Assembly (NCBI GenBank): GCA_963709185.1
Contig: CAVPVQ010000028.1
Coordinates: 1 to 64,000 of the forward strand
Origin: Roseiarcus sp963709185
GTDB taxonomy: Bacteria > Pseudomonadota > Alphaproteobacteria > Rhizobiales > Beijerinckiaceae
Direction: 5' to 3'
DNA: 64,000 bases
Below the pieces are notes generated by a model that made no database searches, had not been told where the DNA came from, and was given only the letters and a program-made list of their open reading frames with translations. The position numbers and the translations under genes were made by a program. Below, in pieces: positions 33,499 to 42,566 of the stretch (the stretch's first letter is position 1; every line of letters starts with the position of its first letter).

Positions 33499-35070
33499 TC
33501 AAATATTTAGCGAATTTTTTAGCGACATTCCGGCGATCGTCGGGGCCATTTTCTCGCGCCGCCGGTCGACCGAGGAGGGAATGCGCAGGCTGTCGCGGTA
33601 TTTGGCCACGGTGCGCCGCGCGATCACGATGTCGGCGACCTTCAGACGCGCGACGATCACGTCGTCCGAGAGAACGTCGCGCGGGTCTTCCGCGTCGATC
33701 ATCTGCTTGATCTTGAAGCGGACCGATTCGGCCGAATGGGCTTCGCCGGCGCCGTTGGAGGCGATCGAGGTCGAGAAGAAATATTTCATCTCGAACAGGC
33801 CGCGCGGCGTGCCGATGTATTTGTTCGAGGTGACGCGCGACACCGTCGATTCGTGCATGCCGATCGCGTCGGCGACGGTCTTGAGATTGAGCGGCTTGAG
33901 GCCGACGACGCCATGGGTGAAAAATCCGTCCTGCCGGCGCACGATTTCGGTGGCGACCTTGAGGATCGTGCGCGCCCGCTGTTCGAGGCTCTTGGTCAGC
34001 CAGTTGGCGCTTTGCAGATTGGTCGCCAGGAACAGGCGATCGGCGTCGCTGGAGCAGCCGCGCTTGATGGTGGCGGCGTAGGTCTCGTTGACCAGCACGC
34101 GCGGCAGCGCCTCGCTGTTGAGTTCGATGCGCCACGAATTGTCGGAGGCCAGCGAAACGAACACGTCGGCGGTCGCCAGCTGGTCGGGCGGCGCGCCGAA
34201 GGCGCGTCCGGGCTTGGGCTCGAGGCGGCGGATCTCGCCGACCATGTCGGACAGGTCTTCGTCGTCGACGCCGCACAGCCGGCGCAGGCTCGGATAGTCG
34301 CGCCGGGCGAGCAGCGGCAGGTTGGCGATCAACGCCTGCATCGCCGGATCGTAGCGGTCGCGCTCGATCAGTTGCAGCGCCAGGCATTCGGCAAGATCGC
34401 GCGCGAACACGCCGGTCGGCTCGAGCTGGCGCAGGCGCGCCAGCACCGATTCGACCCGGGCGAGCGAGGCGCCGAGGCGGGCGGCGAGCTCGTCGAGCGA
34501 TCCCGTGAGATAGCCGGCCTCGTCGAGCGCGTCGATCAGCGCGCGGGCGATCATCATGTCGGCCGGATCGTTCAGGACGATCGCCGCCTGCCGGGCGAGA
34601 TGGTCGCCGAGGCTGATCGGGGCCGCGGCATAGGCTTCAAGGTTGGGCGCCAGCGCGCCGGCGCCGCCGCCCGCCACGCCGCTCCACGAGGTCGCCGACA
34701 GGCCGTGGCCCTCCGGCGGGGGGGCGTGTTCGGCCGGAGTCGGCGCGCGGTCGGGTCCGAACGCGTTGTCGAGCTCGGTGCCGAGGTTCTGGGCGAGCGC
34801 GCCGGCGTCGGTTTCCAGCTCCTGCGAGGCCCAATGCGCGTCCGGCTCGTGGGCGGCCGGCGCTTCGAAGGGCTCGCGGGTCTCGATTTCGGGCCCGGCG
34901 GGGGCGAAATCCTCGGCGCGTTCGAGCAGCGGGTTGCGTTCGAGCTCGCCCTCGATATAGGCGGCGAGCTCGACATTGGGCAGTTGCAGCAGCTTGATCG
35001 CCTGCAGGAGCTGCGGCGTCATCACCATCGCCTGGCCCTGACGCATCACCAGTTTTGCGGACAAGGCCAT
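33499..35070 (-). CDS. rpoN: RNA polymerase sigma-54 factor RpoN
   Basis: 523 residues. Region I MALSAKLVMRQGQAMVMTPQLLQAIKLLQ is Gln/Leu-rich for activator response. An acidic variable region II (residues 60-150) follows, then the core-binding domain (LADHLARQAAIVL..., GVFARDLAECLALQL), the HTH SLNLKTVADAIGMHESTVSRVTSNKYI, and the RpoN box ARRTVAKYRDSLRIPSS that reads the -24 element. Directs nitrogen and other enhancer-dependent promoters. lptB, often upstream, is not in the window. 35070 is the first Met with the conserved start. Confidence 0.96.
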   Translation of the reverse strand: MALSAKLVMRQGQAMVMTPQLLQAIKLLQLPNVELAAYIEGELERNPLLERAEDFAPAGPEIETREPFEAPAAHEPDAHWASQELETDAGALAQNLGTELDNAFGPDRAPTPAEHAPPPEGHGLSATSWSGVAGGGAGALAPNLEAYAAAPISLGDHLARQAAIVLNDPADMMIARALIDALDEAGYLTGSLDELAARLGASLARVESVLARLRQLEPTGVFARDLAECLALQLIERDRYDPAMQALIANLPLLARRDYPSLRRLCGVDDEDLSDMVGEIRRLEPKPGRAFGAPPDQLATADVFVSLASDNSWRIELNSEALPRVLVNETYAATIKRGCSSDADRLFLATNLQSANWLTKSLEQRARTILKVATEIVRRQDGFFTHGVVGLKPLNLKTVADAIGMHESTVSRVTSNKYIGTPRGLFEMKYFFSTSIASNGAGEAHSAESVRFKIKQMIDAEDPRDVLSDDVIVARLKVADIVIARRTVAKYRDSLRIPSSVDRRREKMAPTIAGMSLKNSLNI

Positions 35071-35266
35071 CGTTGGTTACAGACTCACGCCGGCGGGACA
35101 ATCACGCGCGGGAACGCGCGGCTCGTTTCTTGCTTCTAGCATAGTCCGCGCCGCTGATCGACCCACCGCGGCAGCCATTCTCCCCCAAAGCCCGCCGCGG
35201 TTAACGCGCCGCCCCATCCCGCCCGTTTCCCACCCCTCCCGCACGCCCCGGCGCCCCAAAACGGGC

Positions 35267-35300
35267 GATATAAGGATTTGCATATATGTTTATTGCCTAT
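35267..35300 (+). promoter_or_regulatory. AT-rich candidate promoter/operator of ahcY
   Basis: The stretch cgATATAAGGATTTGCATATATG around 35268-35290 is an AT-rich island 50-75 bases ahead of ahcY, with an imperfect inverted pair (ATATA...TATAT). SAM/SAH-cycle genes in Proteobacteria often carry AT-rich palindromes for ArsR-type regulators such as SahR; this match is only suggestive. I saw no SAH or SAM riboswitch consensus. Confidence 0.3.
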
Positions 35301-35342
35301 CGATCAGAGAGTTGATACGAGGTGGGGTGGAATTGGGTGGGA

Positions 35343-36749
35343 ATGATGATGGATGACAGGGATTATGTGATCGCCGACATCGGGCTGGCGGGGTGGGGGC
35401 GCAAGGAAATCGCCATCGCCGAGACCGAAATGCCCGGCCTGATCGCGACCCGCGCCGAATATGCCCGCGCCCAGCCGCTGAAAGGCGCAAGGATCGCCGG
35501 CTCGCTGCACATGACCATCCAGACCGCCGTGCTGATCGAGACGCTGAAAGCGCTCGGCGCAGACGTGCGCTGGGCGTCCTGCAATATCTATTCGACCCAG
35601 GACCACGCCGCCGCGGCGATCGCCGCCGCCGGCACGCCGGTGTTCGCGGTCAAGGGCGAGAGCCTCAAGGACTACTGGGACTACACCCACCGCATTTTCG
35701 AATGGCGCGACGGCGGCCCCGCCAACATGATCCTCGACGATGGCGGCGACGCCACCGCGCTGATCCACCTCGGCCTGCGCGCCGAACAGGGCGATGCGGC
35801 CTTCCTCGACAAGCCGGGCAACGAGGAGGAGGAAGTGCTGTTCGCCGCGATCAAGCGGCGGCTGAACACGCATCCCGGCTGGTACGGTCGCAACGCCGCC
35901 GCGATCAAGGGCGTCACCGAGGAGACCACCACCGGCGTCCATCGTCTCTACGTGATGGCCAAGGAAGGGCGCCTGCTGTGGCCGGCGATCAACGTCAACG
36001 ACAGCGTCACCAAGTCGAAGTTCGACAATCTCTACGGCTGCCGCGAATCGCTGGTCGACGGCATCCGCCGCGGCACCGACGTGATGATGGCCGGCAAGGT
36101 GGCGATGGTCGCCGGCTTCGGCGACGTCGGCAAGGGCTCGGCGGCTTCGCTGCGCAACGCCGGCTGCCGGGTGATGGTCTCCGAGGTCGACCCGATCTGC
36201 GCGCTGCAGGCGGCGATGGAGGGCTACGAGGTCGTCACCATGGACGAGGCGGCGCCGCGCGCCGACATTTTCGTCACCGCCACCGGCAATGTCGACGTCA
36301 TCACGCTCGACCACATGCGCGCGATGCACGACCGCGCGATCGTCTGCAACATCGGCCACTTCGACTCGGAGATCCAGGTCGGCGCCCTGCGCAACATGAA
36401 GTGGAACAACATCAAGCCGCAGGTCGACGAGATCGAGTTCCCCGACGGCAAGAAAATCCTGCTGCTGTCGGAAGGGCGCCTCGTCAATCTCGGCAACGCC
36501 ACCGGCCATCCCTCGTTCGTGATGTCGGCCTCGTTCACCAACCAGACGCTCGCCCAGATCGAGCTGTGGACCAAGCCCGGCCAATACGCCAGGCAGGTCT
36601 ACACACTGCCCAAGCACCTCGACGAGAAGGTCGCGGCGCTGCATCTGGCCAAGATCGGCGCCAAGCTGACCACGCTCACCGAGCAGCAATCGGCCTATCT
36701 CGGCGTCGCCGCCAACGGGCCGTTCAAGGCGGATCATTATCGCTACTGA
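35343..36749 (+). CDS. ahcY: S-adenosylhomocysteine hydrolase
   Basis: Converts S-adenosylhomocysteine to adenosine and homocysteine, clearing the inhibitory product of methylation. 468 residues, normal for the bacterial enzyme. Seen: GSLHMTIQTAVLIETL, WASCNIYSTQDHAAAAIA, GVTEETTTGVHRLYVM, NDSVTKSKFDNLYGCRESL, NAD-binding VAGFGDVGKGSA, ATGNVDVIT, CNIGHFDSEI and the C-terminal KADHYRY with the NAD-contacting Lys/Tyr. The start is placed at ATG 35343 after ggtggga; a GTG at 35322 is also in frame. Confidence 0.97.
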   Translation: MMMDDRDYVIADIGLAGWGRKEIAIAETEMPGLIATRAEYARAQPLKGARIAGSLHMTIQTAVLIETLKALGADVRWASCNIYSTQDHAAAAIAAAGTPVFAVKGESLKDYWDYTHRIFEWRDGGPANMILDDGGDATALIHLGLRAEQGDAAFLDKPGNEEEEVLFAAIKRRLNTHPGWYGRNAAAIKGVTEETTTGVHRLYVMAKEGRLLWPAINVNDSVTKSKFDNLYGCRESLVDGIRRGTDVMMAGKVAMVAGFGDVGKGSAASLRNAGCRVMVSEVDPICALQAAMEGYEVVTMDEAAPRADIFVTATGNVDVITLDHMRAMHDRAIVCNIGHFDSEIQVGALRNMKWNNIKPQVDEIEFPDGKKILLLSEGRLVNLGNATGHPSFVMSASFTNQTLAQIELWTKPGQYARQVYTLPKHLDEKVAALHLAKIGAKLTTLTEQQSAYLGVAANGPFKADHYRY

Positions 36750-36764
36750 GGGGCGGCGCCGGTT

Positions 36765-36789
36765 TTTCATCCGTGGCGCTCGGATGAAA
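36765..36789 (+). terminator. stem-loop after ahcY
   Basis: TTTCATCCG (36765-36773) and CGGATGAAA (36781-36789) form a nine-base stem with loop TGGCGCT, 15 bases past the ahcY stop. The T-rich side is 5' rather than 3', so intrinsic termination is plausible on the opposite strand and uncertain on this one. Confidence 0.4.
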
Positions 36790-36809
36790 CGTTGCCCCGT
36801 CGGCGTTGC

Positions 36810-37080
36810 CCCGCTCGGGCCACGCCGCCGAGCCGCCGTCAAGCGGCTTCGCCGCTCCTCCACTTCGTTGCGGCCCCTTCGGGGTGACTGCGCATCGCCG
36901 GCGCGGTAGATCGCCTCCATGTCCATTTGGTGCGCGACGCGGCCGAACGGCCGCGATCGCTCACCAAAAGGACATGACAAGCCAAAGGCCAGTGTCGCGC
37001 GCAGCGGTCAAGGCGCGCGCAGCGCCCGCGAAGCGGCTTGGCCTTGACGGCGAGCACGGCGCTGGCATGCGCGCTCTTCT
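36810..37080 (-). repeat. dispersed intergenic repeat, inverted partial copy C
   Basis: Contains ccgtcaagcggcttcgccgctcc, a 'ggtgactgcg' word, 'ccatttggtg', 'aaaggacatgacaagccaaa' and 'ggccttgacggcgagcacggc', which are reverse complements of words in the repeats at 28140 and 29615. More diverged than those two copies. No gene lies between ahcY and the glycosyltransferase. Confidence 0.5.
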
Positions 37081-37124
37081 CGACAAGGTGCATAAGACTA
37101 GCTTGCTGCGGTGCGCCCCGCCCC

Positions 37125-38123
37125 TCACGCCCGCCGCGCTTCGCTCCCGCGCGCCTCGCCCGGCGGCCTGCGCCGGTCGGCGTCGGCTTCCGCCTCGAAG
37201 CCCACCGCCCGGTCGATCACATAGAGCGGGCGGCCCTTCACTTCGGCGTAGATGCGCCCGACGTAGAGCCCCATGATTCCCGTCATCATCATGTTGGCGC
37301 CGCACAGGAACGCGGTGATGACGATCGACGAGCTCCAGCCACGCACGAAATCGGCCTGGGTCGCCCACATCGCGATCACCCAGCAGCCATAGAGCATCGC
37401 CAGAACCGAGACCGCCATGCCGGCCCACAGAGCGAGCCGCAGCGGCGCGTCGGAGAACGAGATCACCCCGTTGACCGCCAGGCGGATCATCTTGAACAGT
37501 GGATACTTGGTCTCCCCGGCGATCCGCGGCGGCCGATGGAACGGCACTGACGTCTGGCGGAAGCCCAGCCAGGCGAACATGCCGCGCACGAAGCGGTCGC
37601 GCTCGGGCATCGCGAGGAAGCTGTCGAGCGCCTTGCGGTCGACCAGGCGGAAATCGCCGACGTTGCGCGGGATGTCGACCGCCGCAAGCTTCGCCATCGC
37701 CCGGTAGAACAGGTCGGCGGTCAGCCGCTTGAAGCGGCTTTCGCCGGCCCGCGACAGGCGCTCGGCATAGACCACGTCGAAGCCTTCGCGCCATTTGGCG
37801 ACCATCTCCAGCACCACTTCGGGCGGGTCCTGCAGGTCGGCGTCCATCACGATCACCGCCTCGCCGCGCGCCCGGTCCATGCCGGTGGTGATGGCGATCT
37901 GGTGGCCGAAATTGCGCGACAGCCTGATGTAGCGGTAGCGCTTGTCGGAGCGCGCCCGCCCCTCGCAGACGATGCCGCTGGCGTCCTTCGAGCCGTCGTC
38001 GACCAGGATCGCCTCGGCCGGGCCGTCGAGCTGGTCGAGCAGCCCGTCGAGCCGCCGCAGCAGGATCGGCAGCGCCGCCTCCTCGTTATAGATCGGCACG
38101 ACGAGCGAATAGACCGGATTCAT
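37125..38123 (-). CDS. GT2 glycosyltransferase, polyprenyl-phosphate type, with two TM helices
   Basis: 332 residues. GT-A domain with YSLVVPIYNEEAALPILL, ILVDDGSKDASG, RLSRNFGHQIAITTGMDRARGEAVIVMDADLQDPPE (DxD as DADLQDPPE) and GDFRLVDRKALDSF. It is followed by two C-terminal membrane segments (LALWAGMAVSVLAMLYGCWV and SSSIVITAFLCGANMMMTGIMGLYVGR). This is the DPM1/GtrB/ArnC-like group that transfers a sugar from a nucleotide donor to undecaprenyl phosphate at the inner membrane. No partner flippase or glycosyltransferase is adjacent, so the glycan is unknown. Confidence 0.9.
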   Translation of the reverse strand: MNPVYSLVVPIYNEEAALPILLRRLDGLLDQLDGPAEAILVDDGSKDASGIVCEGRARSDKRYRYIRLSRNFGHQIAITTGMDRARGEAVIVMDADLQDPPEVVLEMVAKWREGFDVVYAERLSRAGESRFKRLTADLFYRAMAKLAAVDIPRNVGDFRLVDRKALDSFLAMPERDRFVRGMFAWLGFRQTSVPFHRPPRIAGETKYPLFKMIRLAVNGVISFSDAPLRLALWAGMAVSVLAMLYGCWVIAMWATQADFVRGWSSSIVITAFLCGANMMMTGIMGLYVGRIYAEVKGRPLYVIDRAVGFEAEADADRRRPPGEARGSEARRA

Positions 38124-38189
38124 GGGCGTGCGTGACTCGAGGCCTGCGCCGCCGAGCTAACCTCAAAACCTTAAACAAAGGCGTAAACG

Positions 38190-38310
38190 CTGGCCGCCCT
38201 TCGCCTGCGAAGCGGGAGAAGCGGGTGGCCGACGAAGTCGGCCGGATGAGGGCCTCGAGCCCAGCCCGCGCGCCCTCAACCCGCCCTCTCCCGCGCGCGG
38301 GAGAGGGGGC
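38190..38310. repeat. REP-like intergenic repeat
   Basis: Contains the words ccttcgcctgcgaagcggga, gacgaagtcggcc and ccctctcccgcgcgcgggag, the last a palindromic hairpin (CTCTCCCGCGCGCGGGAGAG). Such blocks are common between genes in related genomes. No coding gene lies between the glycosyltransferase (ends 38123) and the TPM protein (38395). Confidence 0.5.
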
Positions 38311-38394
38311 CAAATCCGCCGCAAACCTACAAATAAATCATACCGCGCCAGCAGTGCTCTCGCGACGGGGTTTTTCTCCTCGCCAGGCGGAAAC

Positions 38395-38997
38395 TCAGAT
38401 CACATGGAAGCGCTGCGAGTGCGGCGGCGGCGCCTCGCGCGCGGGAAAATGGCGGGCGAGCAGGTCGCCGCAGCTTGTCGCCGCGCCGATCAGCGCCTGG
38501 GTGGCCGCGCCCGCTTTCATGTCGGCGGTGAGCCGGTCGACGATCGCCCGCCATTCGTTCTGTCCGATCGCCTTGGCGGCGCCGTCGTCGGCGATGATGC
38601 GCGCGTAGCGCTCAGCAAGCGAGACATAGATCAGAACGCCGTTGCGCTCGGCGCAATGGGTGACGCCGCGGATCACGAATTGCTCGAGCGCGGCGCGGTG
38701 AGCGTGCGAGCGGCGCGCGGCGCTCGGCGTCAGCCGGTGACGGACGCCCGGCAGCGACAGCAGGATGAGCGCGACGAGGAAGACCACGAGCTGCGCGATA
38801 AAAATGCGCTCGGCGGAAAGATCGGTGAAAAACAGCAGCGGCCACGGCGCCGCCAGCGCGATCGCCCCGCTCCAGATCGCCGGCGGCAGCTCATAACTGG
38901 CCGAGGCGCGCGCCAGCACGCAGACGACCGGGGCGCCGCAGCGCGCCTGCGCGGCGCGCAGCGCCGCTTCGACCCCGGCTTTTTCCTCATTGGTCAT
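38395..38997 (-). CDS. TPM-domain membrane protein
   Basis: About 200 residues. An N-terminal segment (VEAALRAAQARCGAPVVCVLARASASYELPPA) precedes two membrane helices (IWSGAIALAAPWPLLFF, IAQLVVFLVALILLSL) and a C-terminal domain with HRAALEQFVIRGVTHCAERNGVLIYVSLAERYARIIADDGA, as in the TPM (TLP18.3/Psb32/MOLO-1) family. It starts close to the stop of the preceding TPM gene; a GTG at 39006 overlapping that stop is an alternative. Last gene of a lemA-TPM-TPM operon; role unknown, perhaps envelope maintenance. Confidence 0.8.
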   Translation of the reverse strand: MTNEEKAGVEAALRAAQARCGAPVVCVLARASASYELPPAIWSGAIALAAPWPLLFFTDLSAERIFIAQLVVFLVALILLSLPGVRHRLTPSAARRSHAHRAALEQFVIRGVTHCAERNGVLIYVSLAERYARIIADDGAAKAIGQNEWRAIVDRLTADMKAGAATQALIGAATSCGDLLARHFPAREAPPPHSQRFHVI

Positions 38998-39002
38998 GGG
39001 CG

Positions 39003-39866
39003 TCACCAGCTCCCCGAGGCGCCGCCGCCGCCCGACGACCCGCCGCCGCCGGAAAAGCCGCTATCGCCGCCGCCGCCACCGCCGAACAAGTCGCTGCTGC
39101 TGAACGAACCGCCGCCGCCTCGACCGCTGCTGAAAACTATGTTCGTCAGGAGAAATAAAATGGCGTTGCCGACGCCGCCCTGCGAGCGCGCGATCAGGAT
39201 GAACACGACGAGGAAAACTGCGAGCGCCAGCAGCGCCACCACGCCGGCGACGGCGTCCGCCAACTCCTTGGTGCGAAACTCCTGCCGCTTCTGCCAATCC
39301 GCCGAATCGGTGGTCAGTGTGGTGATGATGTCGTCGACGCCGCGCGCCACGCCGCCGTTGAAATCCCCCGCCTTGAATCGCGGCGCGACCGCGTTGGCGA
39401 TGATGATGCTGGAGGTCGCGTCGGTCAGCGTTCCCTCGAGCCCGTAGCCGACCTCGATGCGCATGCGATGTTCGTTGGGCGCGATGAGGAACAGCGCGCC
39501 ATTGTTCTTCTTCGCCTCGCCGAGCTTCCAGTCGCGAAAAAGCTGGTTGGCGTAGGGCTCGATCTCCTGGCCGCCCAGCGAGGAGACCGTCGCCACGACG
39601 AGCTGGATGCCCGATTTGTCCTCGAGGTCCTTCAGCTTGGCGGTGAGCGCGGCGCGCGTGTCCGGCGACAGGATGTTGGCCTGGTCGACGACGCGGCCGG
39701 TCAGCGCGGGAAGGTCGAGCGCCAGCGCGCCGGTCGCGCCAAGCAGCAGGGCGATCAGCGCGGCATGGAGCCCGCTGCGGAACGGCGCGACGAGCCAGGC
39801 GCCGATCCTGGCGAGGCTCGTTGCGGTCGCCCGCCGCCTGCGTTGCGCGAAGTCGCCTCTCCACAC
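39003..39866 (-). CDS. YgcG-type TPM-domain protein
   Basis: 287 residues from a GTG directly after the lemA stop. A hydrophobic segment (LHAALIALLLGATGALA) acts as signal anchor, followed by a periplasmic TPM domain (LTGRVVDQANILSPDTRAALTAKLKDLEDKSGIQLVVATV...IEPYANQLFRDWKLGEAKKNNGALFLIAPNEHRMRIEVGYGLEG). Then come a second membrane helix (VAGVVALLALAVFLVVFILIA) and a Gly/Ser-rich tail. Same architecture as YgcG proteins coded beside lemA in many bacteria. Biochemical function unsettled. Confidence 0.85.
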   Translation of the reverse strand: MWRGDFAQRRRRATATSLARIGAWLVAPFRSGLHAALIALLLGATGALALDLPALTGRVVDQANILSPDTRAALTAKLKDLEDKSGIQLVVATVSSLGGQEIEPYANQLFRDWKLGEAKKNNGALFLIAPNEHRMRIEVGYGLEGTLTDATSSIIIANAVAPRFKAGDFNGGVARGVDDIITTLTTDSADWQKRQEFRTKELADAVAGVVALLALAVFLVVFILIARSQGGVGNAILFLLTNIVFSSGRGGGGSFSSSDLFGGGGGGDSGFSGGGGSSGGGGASGSW

Positions 39867-39868
39867 GG

Positions 39869-40483
39869 TCAGAATTTCACCTTCGGCGGGGTGTCCGCGC
39901 CTTCGGTGGCGGTGAATTCGGCCATCGGCTTGTTGGCGCGGAAGAAGATCGACGCCCACAGCGCGCCGGGGAAGGTGCGCAGGGTGGTGTTATAGACGCG
40001 CGCCGCCTCGATATAGTCCTTGCGCGCCACCACGATGCGGTTTTCGGTGCCTTCGAGCTGCGCCTGCAGCGCGAGGAAGTTCTGGTTGGATTTGAGATCG
40101 GGATAATTCTCGCTGACCGCCAGCAGGCGCCCGAGCGCGCCCGACAGCGCGTTCTGCGCATCCTGCAATTGCTTGACCTTGTCGGGGTCGGTGAGTTGCG
40201 AAGCGTCGACATGGATCGACGTCGCCTTGGCGCGCGCCTCGGTGACGGCGGTCAGCACGTCCTTCTCCTGCTTGGCGTAGCCCTGGACGGTGGCGACCAG
40301 ATTGGGGATCAGGTCGGCGCGCCGCTGATACTGGTTCTGCACTTCGGCCCATTGCGCCTTGGCGGCCTCCTCCTGCGTCGGAATGGTGTTGTAGCCGCAA
40401 CCGGAAGTCGCAAGGCCGAGCACAACGGCGCGGCGAGGGCGCGCAGGCGCGAGAATGTCAAGGACAATGGCGATCCCCTTCAA
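39869..40483 (-). CDS. lemA: LemA family protein, start uncertain
   Basis: The core from GCGYNTIPTQEEAAKAQWAEVQNQYQRRADLIPNLVATVQGYA to the C-terminus YNTTLRTFPGALWASIF matches LemA, a long helical envelope protein anchored as a lipoprotein (Cys in SGCGYN). The upstream leader is confusing: the reading frame gives VLDILAPARPRRAVVLGLATSGC, whereas an adjacent frame gives LTFSRLRALAAP, so a normal lipoprotein leader would need one base added near 40430. The coordinate given starts at a TTG in the open frame and is approximate. Confidence 0.8.
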   Translation of the reverse strand: MKGIAIVLDILAPARPRRAVVLGLATSGCGYNTIPTQEEAAKAQWAEVQNQYQRRADLIPNLVATVQGYAKQEKDVLTAVTEARAKATSIHVDASQLTDPDKVKQLQDAQNALSGALGRLLAVSENYPDLKSNQNFLALQAQLEGTENRIVVARKDYIEAARVYNTTLRTFPGALWASIFFRANKPMAEFTATEGADTPPKVKF

Positions 40484-40608
40484 AAATGGCAGTTCGAAAC
40501 AAAGAACGACGCGCCGGGCCGCAAAGCTCGCCGGCCCTTTCAAGGCGCGAGCGCAGCATAGGGCCGCGGCGGCCTTGCGAAAAGGCCGGCGAGGAACGAA
40601 CCCCCGTC

Positions 40609-40938
40609 TTATTCCCCGCAATGCGAGGACCGCCAGGCGCCCCACGCCTCCTCGAATGTCGGCGCCTGCGAGGCGAGGCTCAATTGCGCCAGCGCGATCG
40701 CCAGATTGACGTCGGCGGGCGGCCCGACGCGGCGCCGGCGCGCCAATTCAGCGCAGAGTTCGGACGCCGTCATCGCGTCCGCCCCGCGAATCAGGCGCGC
40801 GACGCGCCACGGTTGCGCGATGAACAGACGGGCGCCTGCCTCGATGATCGCCGCGATCGCGCCCGACGCCGGCGCGGCGAAATCGGGGGCGGCGGTCCGG
40901 GCGGCGGCGTCGGGAGAGGCCGGTTGGAAGCTTGCCAT
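40609..40938 (-). CDS. hypothetical protein
   Basis: 109 residues (MASFQPASPDAAARTAAPDF...ARLFIAQPWRVARLIRGADAMTASELCAELARRRR...NLAIALAQLSLASQAPTFEEAWGAWRSSH). Predominantly helical with no signal peptide or membrane segment. Coding is supported by hydrophobic periodicity and by the absence of a competing frame. Not recognised. Confidence 0.5.
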   Translation of the reverse strand: MASFQPASPDAAARTAAPDFAAPASGAIAAIIEAGARLFIAQPWRVARLIRGADAMTASELCAELARRRRVGPPADVNLAIALAQLSLASQAPTFEEAWGAWRSSHCGE

Positions 40939-41203
40939 AAGCCATTATTTCTGTAAAACAGAATAATGGCAAAGAATTGTTAGCAGTATTTCTCTTTTTC
41001 GCTCACCGTCCGCGCGTCGCTTCAATCGGCGTTCGGCTCTGGAGCGGCCGCTCGGCCCGGCGATCCAGCCGACGCGCCGTCGCGCCGCGCTTGATCGGCG
41101 CACGGCTTTTCCCTATGAACCGCCGGTTGATCCGGCCGCTTCCGGGCCCGATCGCCGCTCTGTTTCACAAAAGCGTTGGGAAACGCCAGCCGGGGACCTC
41201 GAT

Positions 41204-42223
41204 ATGCGCGTCTATTACGATCGTGATGCCGATCTCAACCTCATCAAGGGCAAGAAAGTCGCGGTCGTCGGCTATGGCAGCCAGGGTCACGCCCATGTGC
41301 TCAACATGCGCGACAGCGGCGTCAAGGACGTGGCGACGGCGCTTCGCCCCGGTTCGGCCTCAGCCAAGAAGGCCGAGGCGGAGGGGATCAAGGTGCTCGA
41401 CGTCGTCGCGGCCGCCAAATGGGCCGACGTGGTGATGATGTTGACGCCCGACGAATTGCAGGCCGACATCTACCGCGCCGAACTCGCGCCCAACATGAAG
41501 AACGGCGCCGCGCTGATGTTCGCGCATGGCCTCAACGTGCATTTCAACCTGATCGAGCCGCGCGCCGACCTCGACGTGTTGATGATCGCGCCCAAGGGGC
41601 CGGGTCATACCGTGCGCTCGGAATATGCGCGCGGCGGCGGCGTGCCCTGCCTGCTGGCCATCGACAAGGACGCCAGCGGCAACGCCCACGACCTCGGCCT
41701 GTCCTACGGCTGCGCGATCGGCGGCGGCCGCGCCGGCATCATCGAGACCAGCTTCCGCGAGGAATGCGAGACCGACCTGTTCGGCGAGCAGGTGGTGCTG
41801 TGCGGCGGCCTCGTCGAACTGATCCGCGGCGGCTACGACACGTTGGTCGAGGCCGGCTACGCCCCGGAAATGGCCTATTTCGAATGCCTCCATGAGGTCA
41901 AGCTGATCGTCGACCTGATCTATGAGGGCGGCATCGCCAACATGAACTATTCGATCTCCAACACCGCCGAATACGGCGAATATGTCTCGGGCCCGCGCAT
42001 CATCACGCCGGAAACCAGGGCCGAGATGAAGCGCATTCTCTCCGACATCCAGTCGGGCAAGTTCACCCGCGACTGGATGCTCGAGAACAAGGTCAACCAG
42101 ACCTCGTTCAAGGCGACGCGCGCCCATAACAACGCCCACCCGATCGAGGCGGTCGGCGAAAAGCTGCGCGCGATGATGCCGTGGATCGGCAAGAACAAGC
42201 TGGTCGACAAGGCGCGCAACTGA
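41204..42223 (+). CDS. ilvC: ketol-acid reductoisomerase
   Basis: Isomerises and reduces acetolactate or acetohydroxybutyrate to dihydroxy acids in branched-chain amino acid synthesis. 339 residues, class I length. Seen: MRVYYDRDADLNLIKGKKVAVVGYGSQGHAHVLNMRDSG with the GxGxxG Rossmann motif, ALMFAHGLNVHFN, IAPKGPGHTVRSEY, ETDLFGEQVVLCGG, and EMAYFECLHEVKLIVDLIYEGGI with the metal-binding acidic residues. No leader peptide or T-box-like element was found in the 230-base upstream gap, which shows no other gene. Confidence 0.97.
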   Translation: MRVYYDRDADLNLIKGKKVAVVGYGSQGHAHVLNMRDSGVKDVATALRPGSASAKKAEAEGIKVLDVVAAAKWADVVMMLTPDELQADIYRAELAPNMKNGAALMFAHGLNVHFNLIEPRADLDVLMIAPKGPGHTVRSEYARGGGVPCLLAIDKDASGNAHDLGLSYGCAIGGGRAGIIETSFREECETDLFGEQVVLCGGLVELIRGGYDTLVEAGYAPEMAYFECLHEVKLIVDLIYEGGIANMNYSISNTAEYGEYVSGPRIITPETRAEMKRILSDIQSGKFTRDWMLENKVNQTSFKATRAHNNAHPIEAVGEKLRAMMPWIGKNKLVDKARN

Positions 42224-42330
42224 CGCGCCGGCGGGGGGTGTTGCCGGGGCGGGAAACGCGGCTGGACAGGGCGCCGCGCCTTTGCTACATCCCCCGCCTC
42301 GCGACGGCCTTGCCGCGCGCGGCTTTCGAT

Positions 42331-42406
<76 letters not shown>

Positions 42407-42566
42407 TCGAAGGCTTTGAAAATAACGGATAATCTGGCGGTCTACTTATTTTCAGGAAGGACACGCGGGATTTAAAATAAGGACTTAATAAGGGCTGCGC
42501 GCGCTATGGATTAGCGTCGCTGCCTGCGCCCGTGGTGTAAGAGCCGCGTGGCAATGGCAAAGTCCC

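Noticed and set aside
35160..35342. SAH or SAM riboswitch ahead of ahcY
   Set aside because: I could not find the conserved core or the expected paired elements; only an AT-rich stretch is visible.
35304..36980. 560-residue minus-strand open frame opposite ahcY
   Set aside because: AhcY is complete and highly conserved on the plus strand; the antisense frame is low-complexity.
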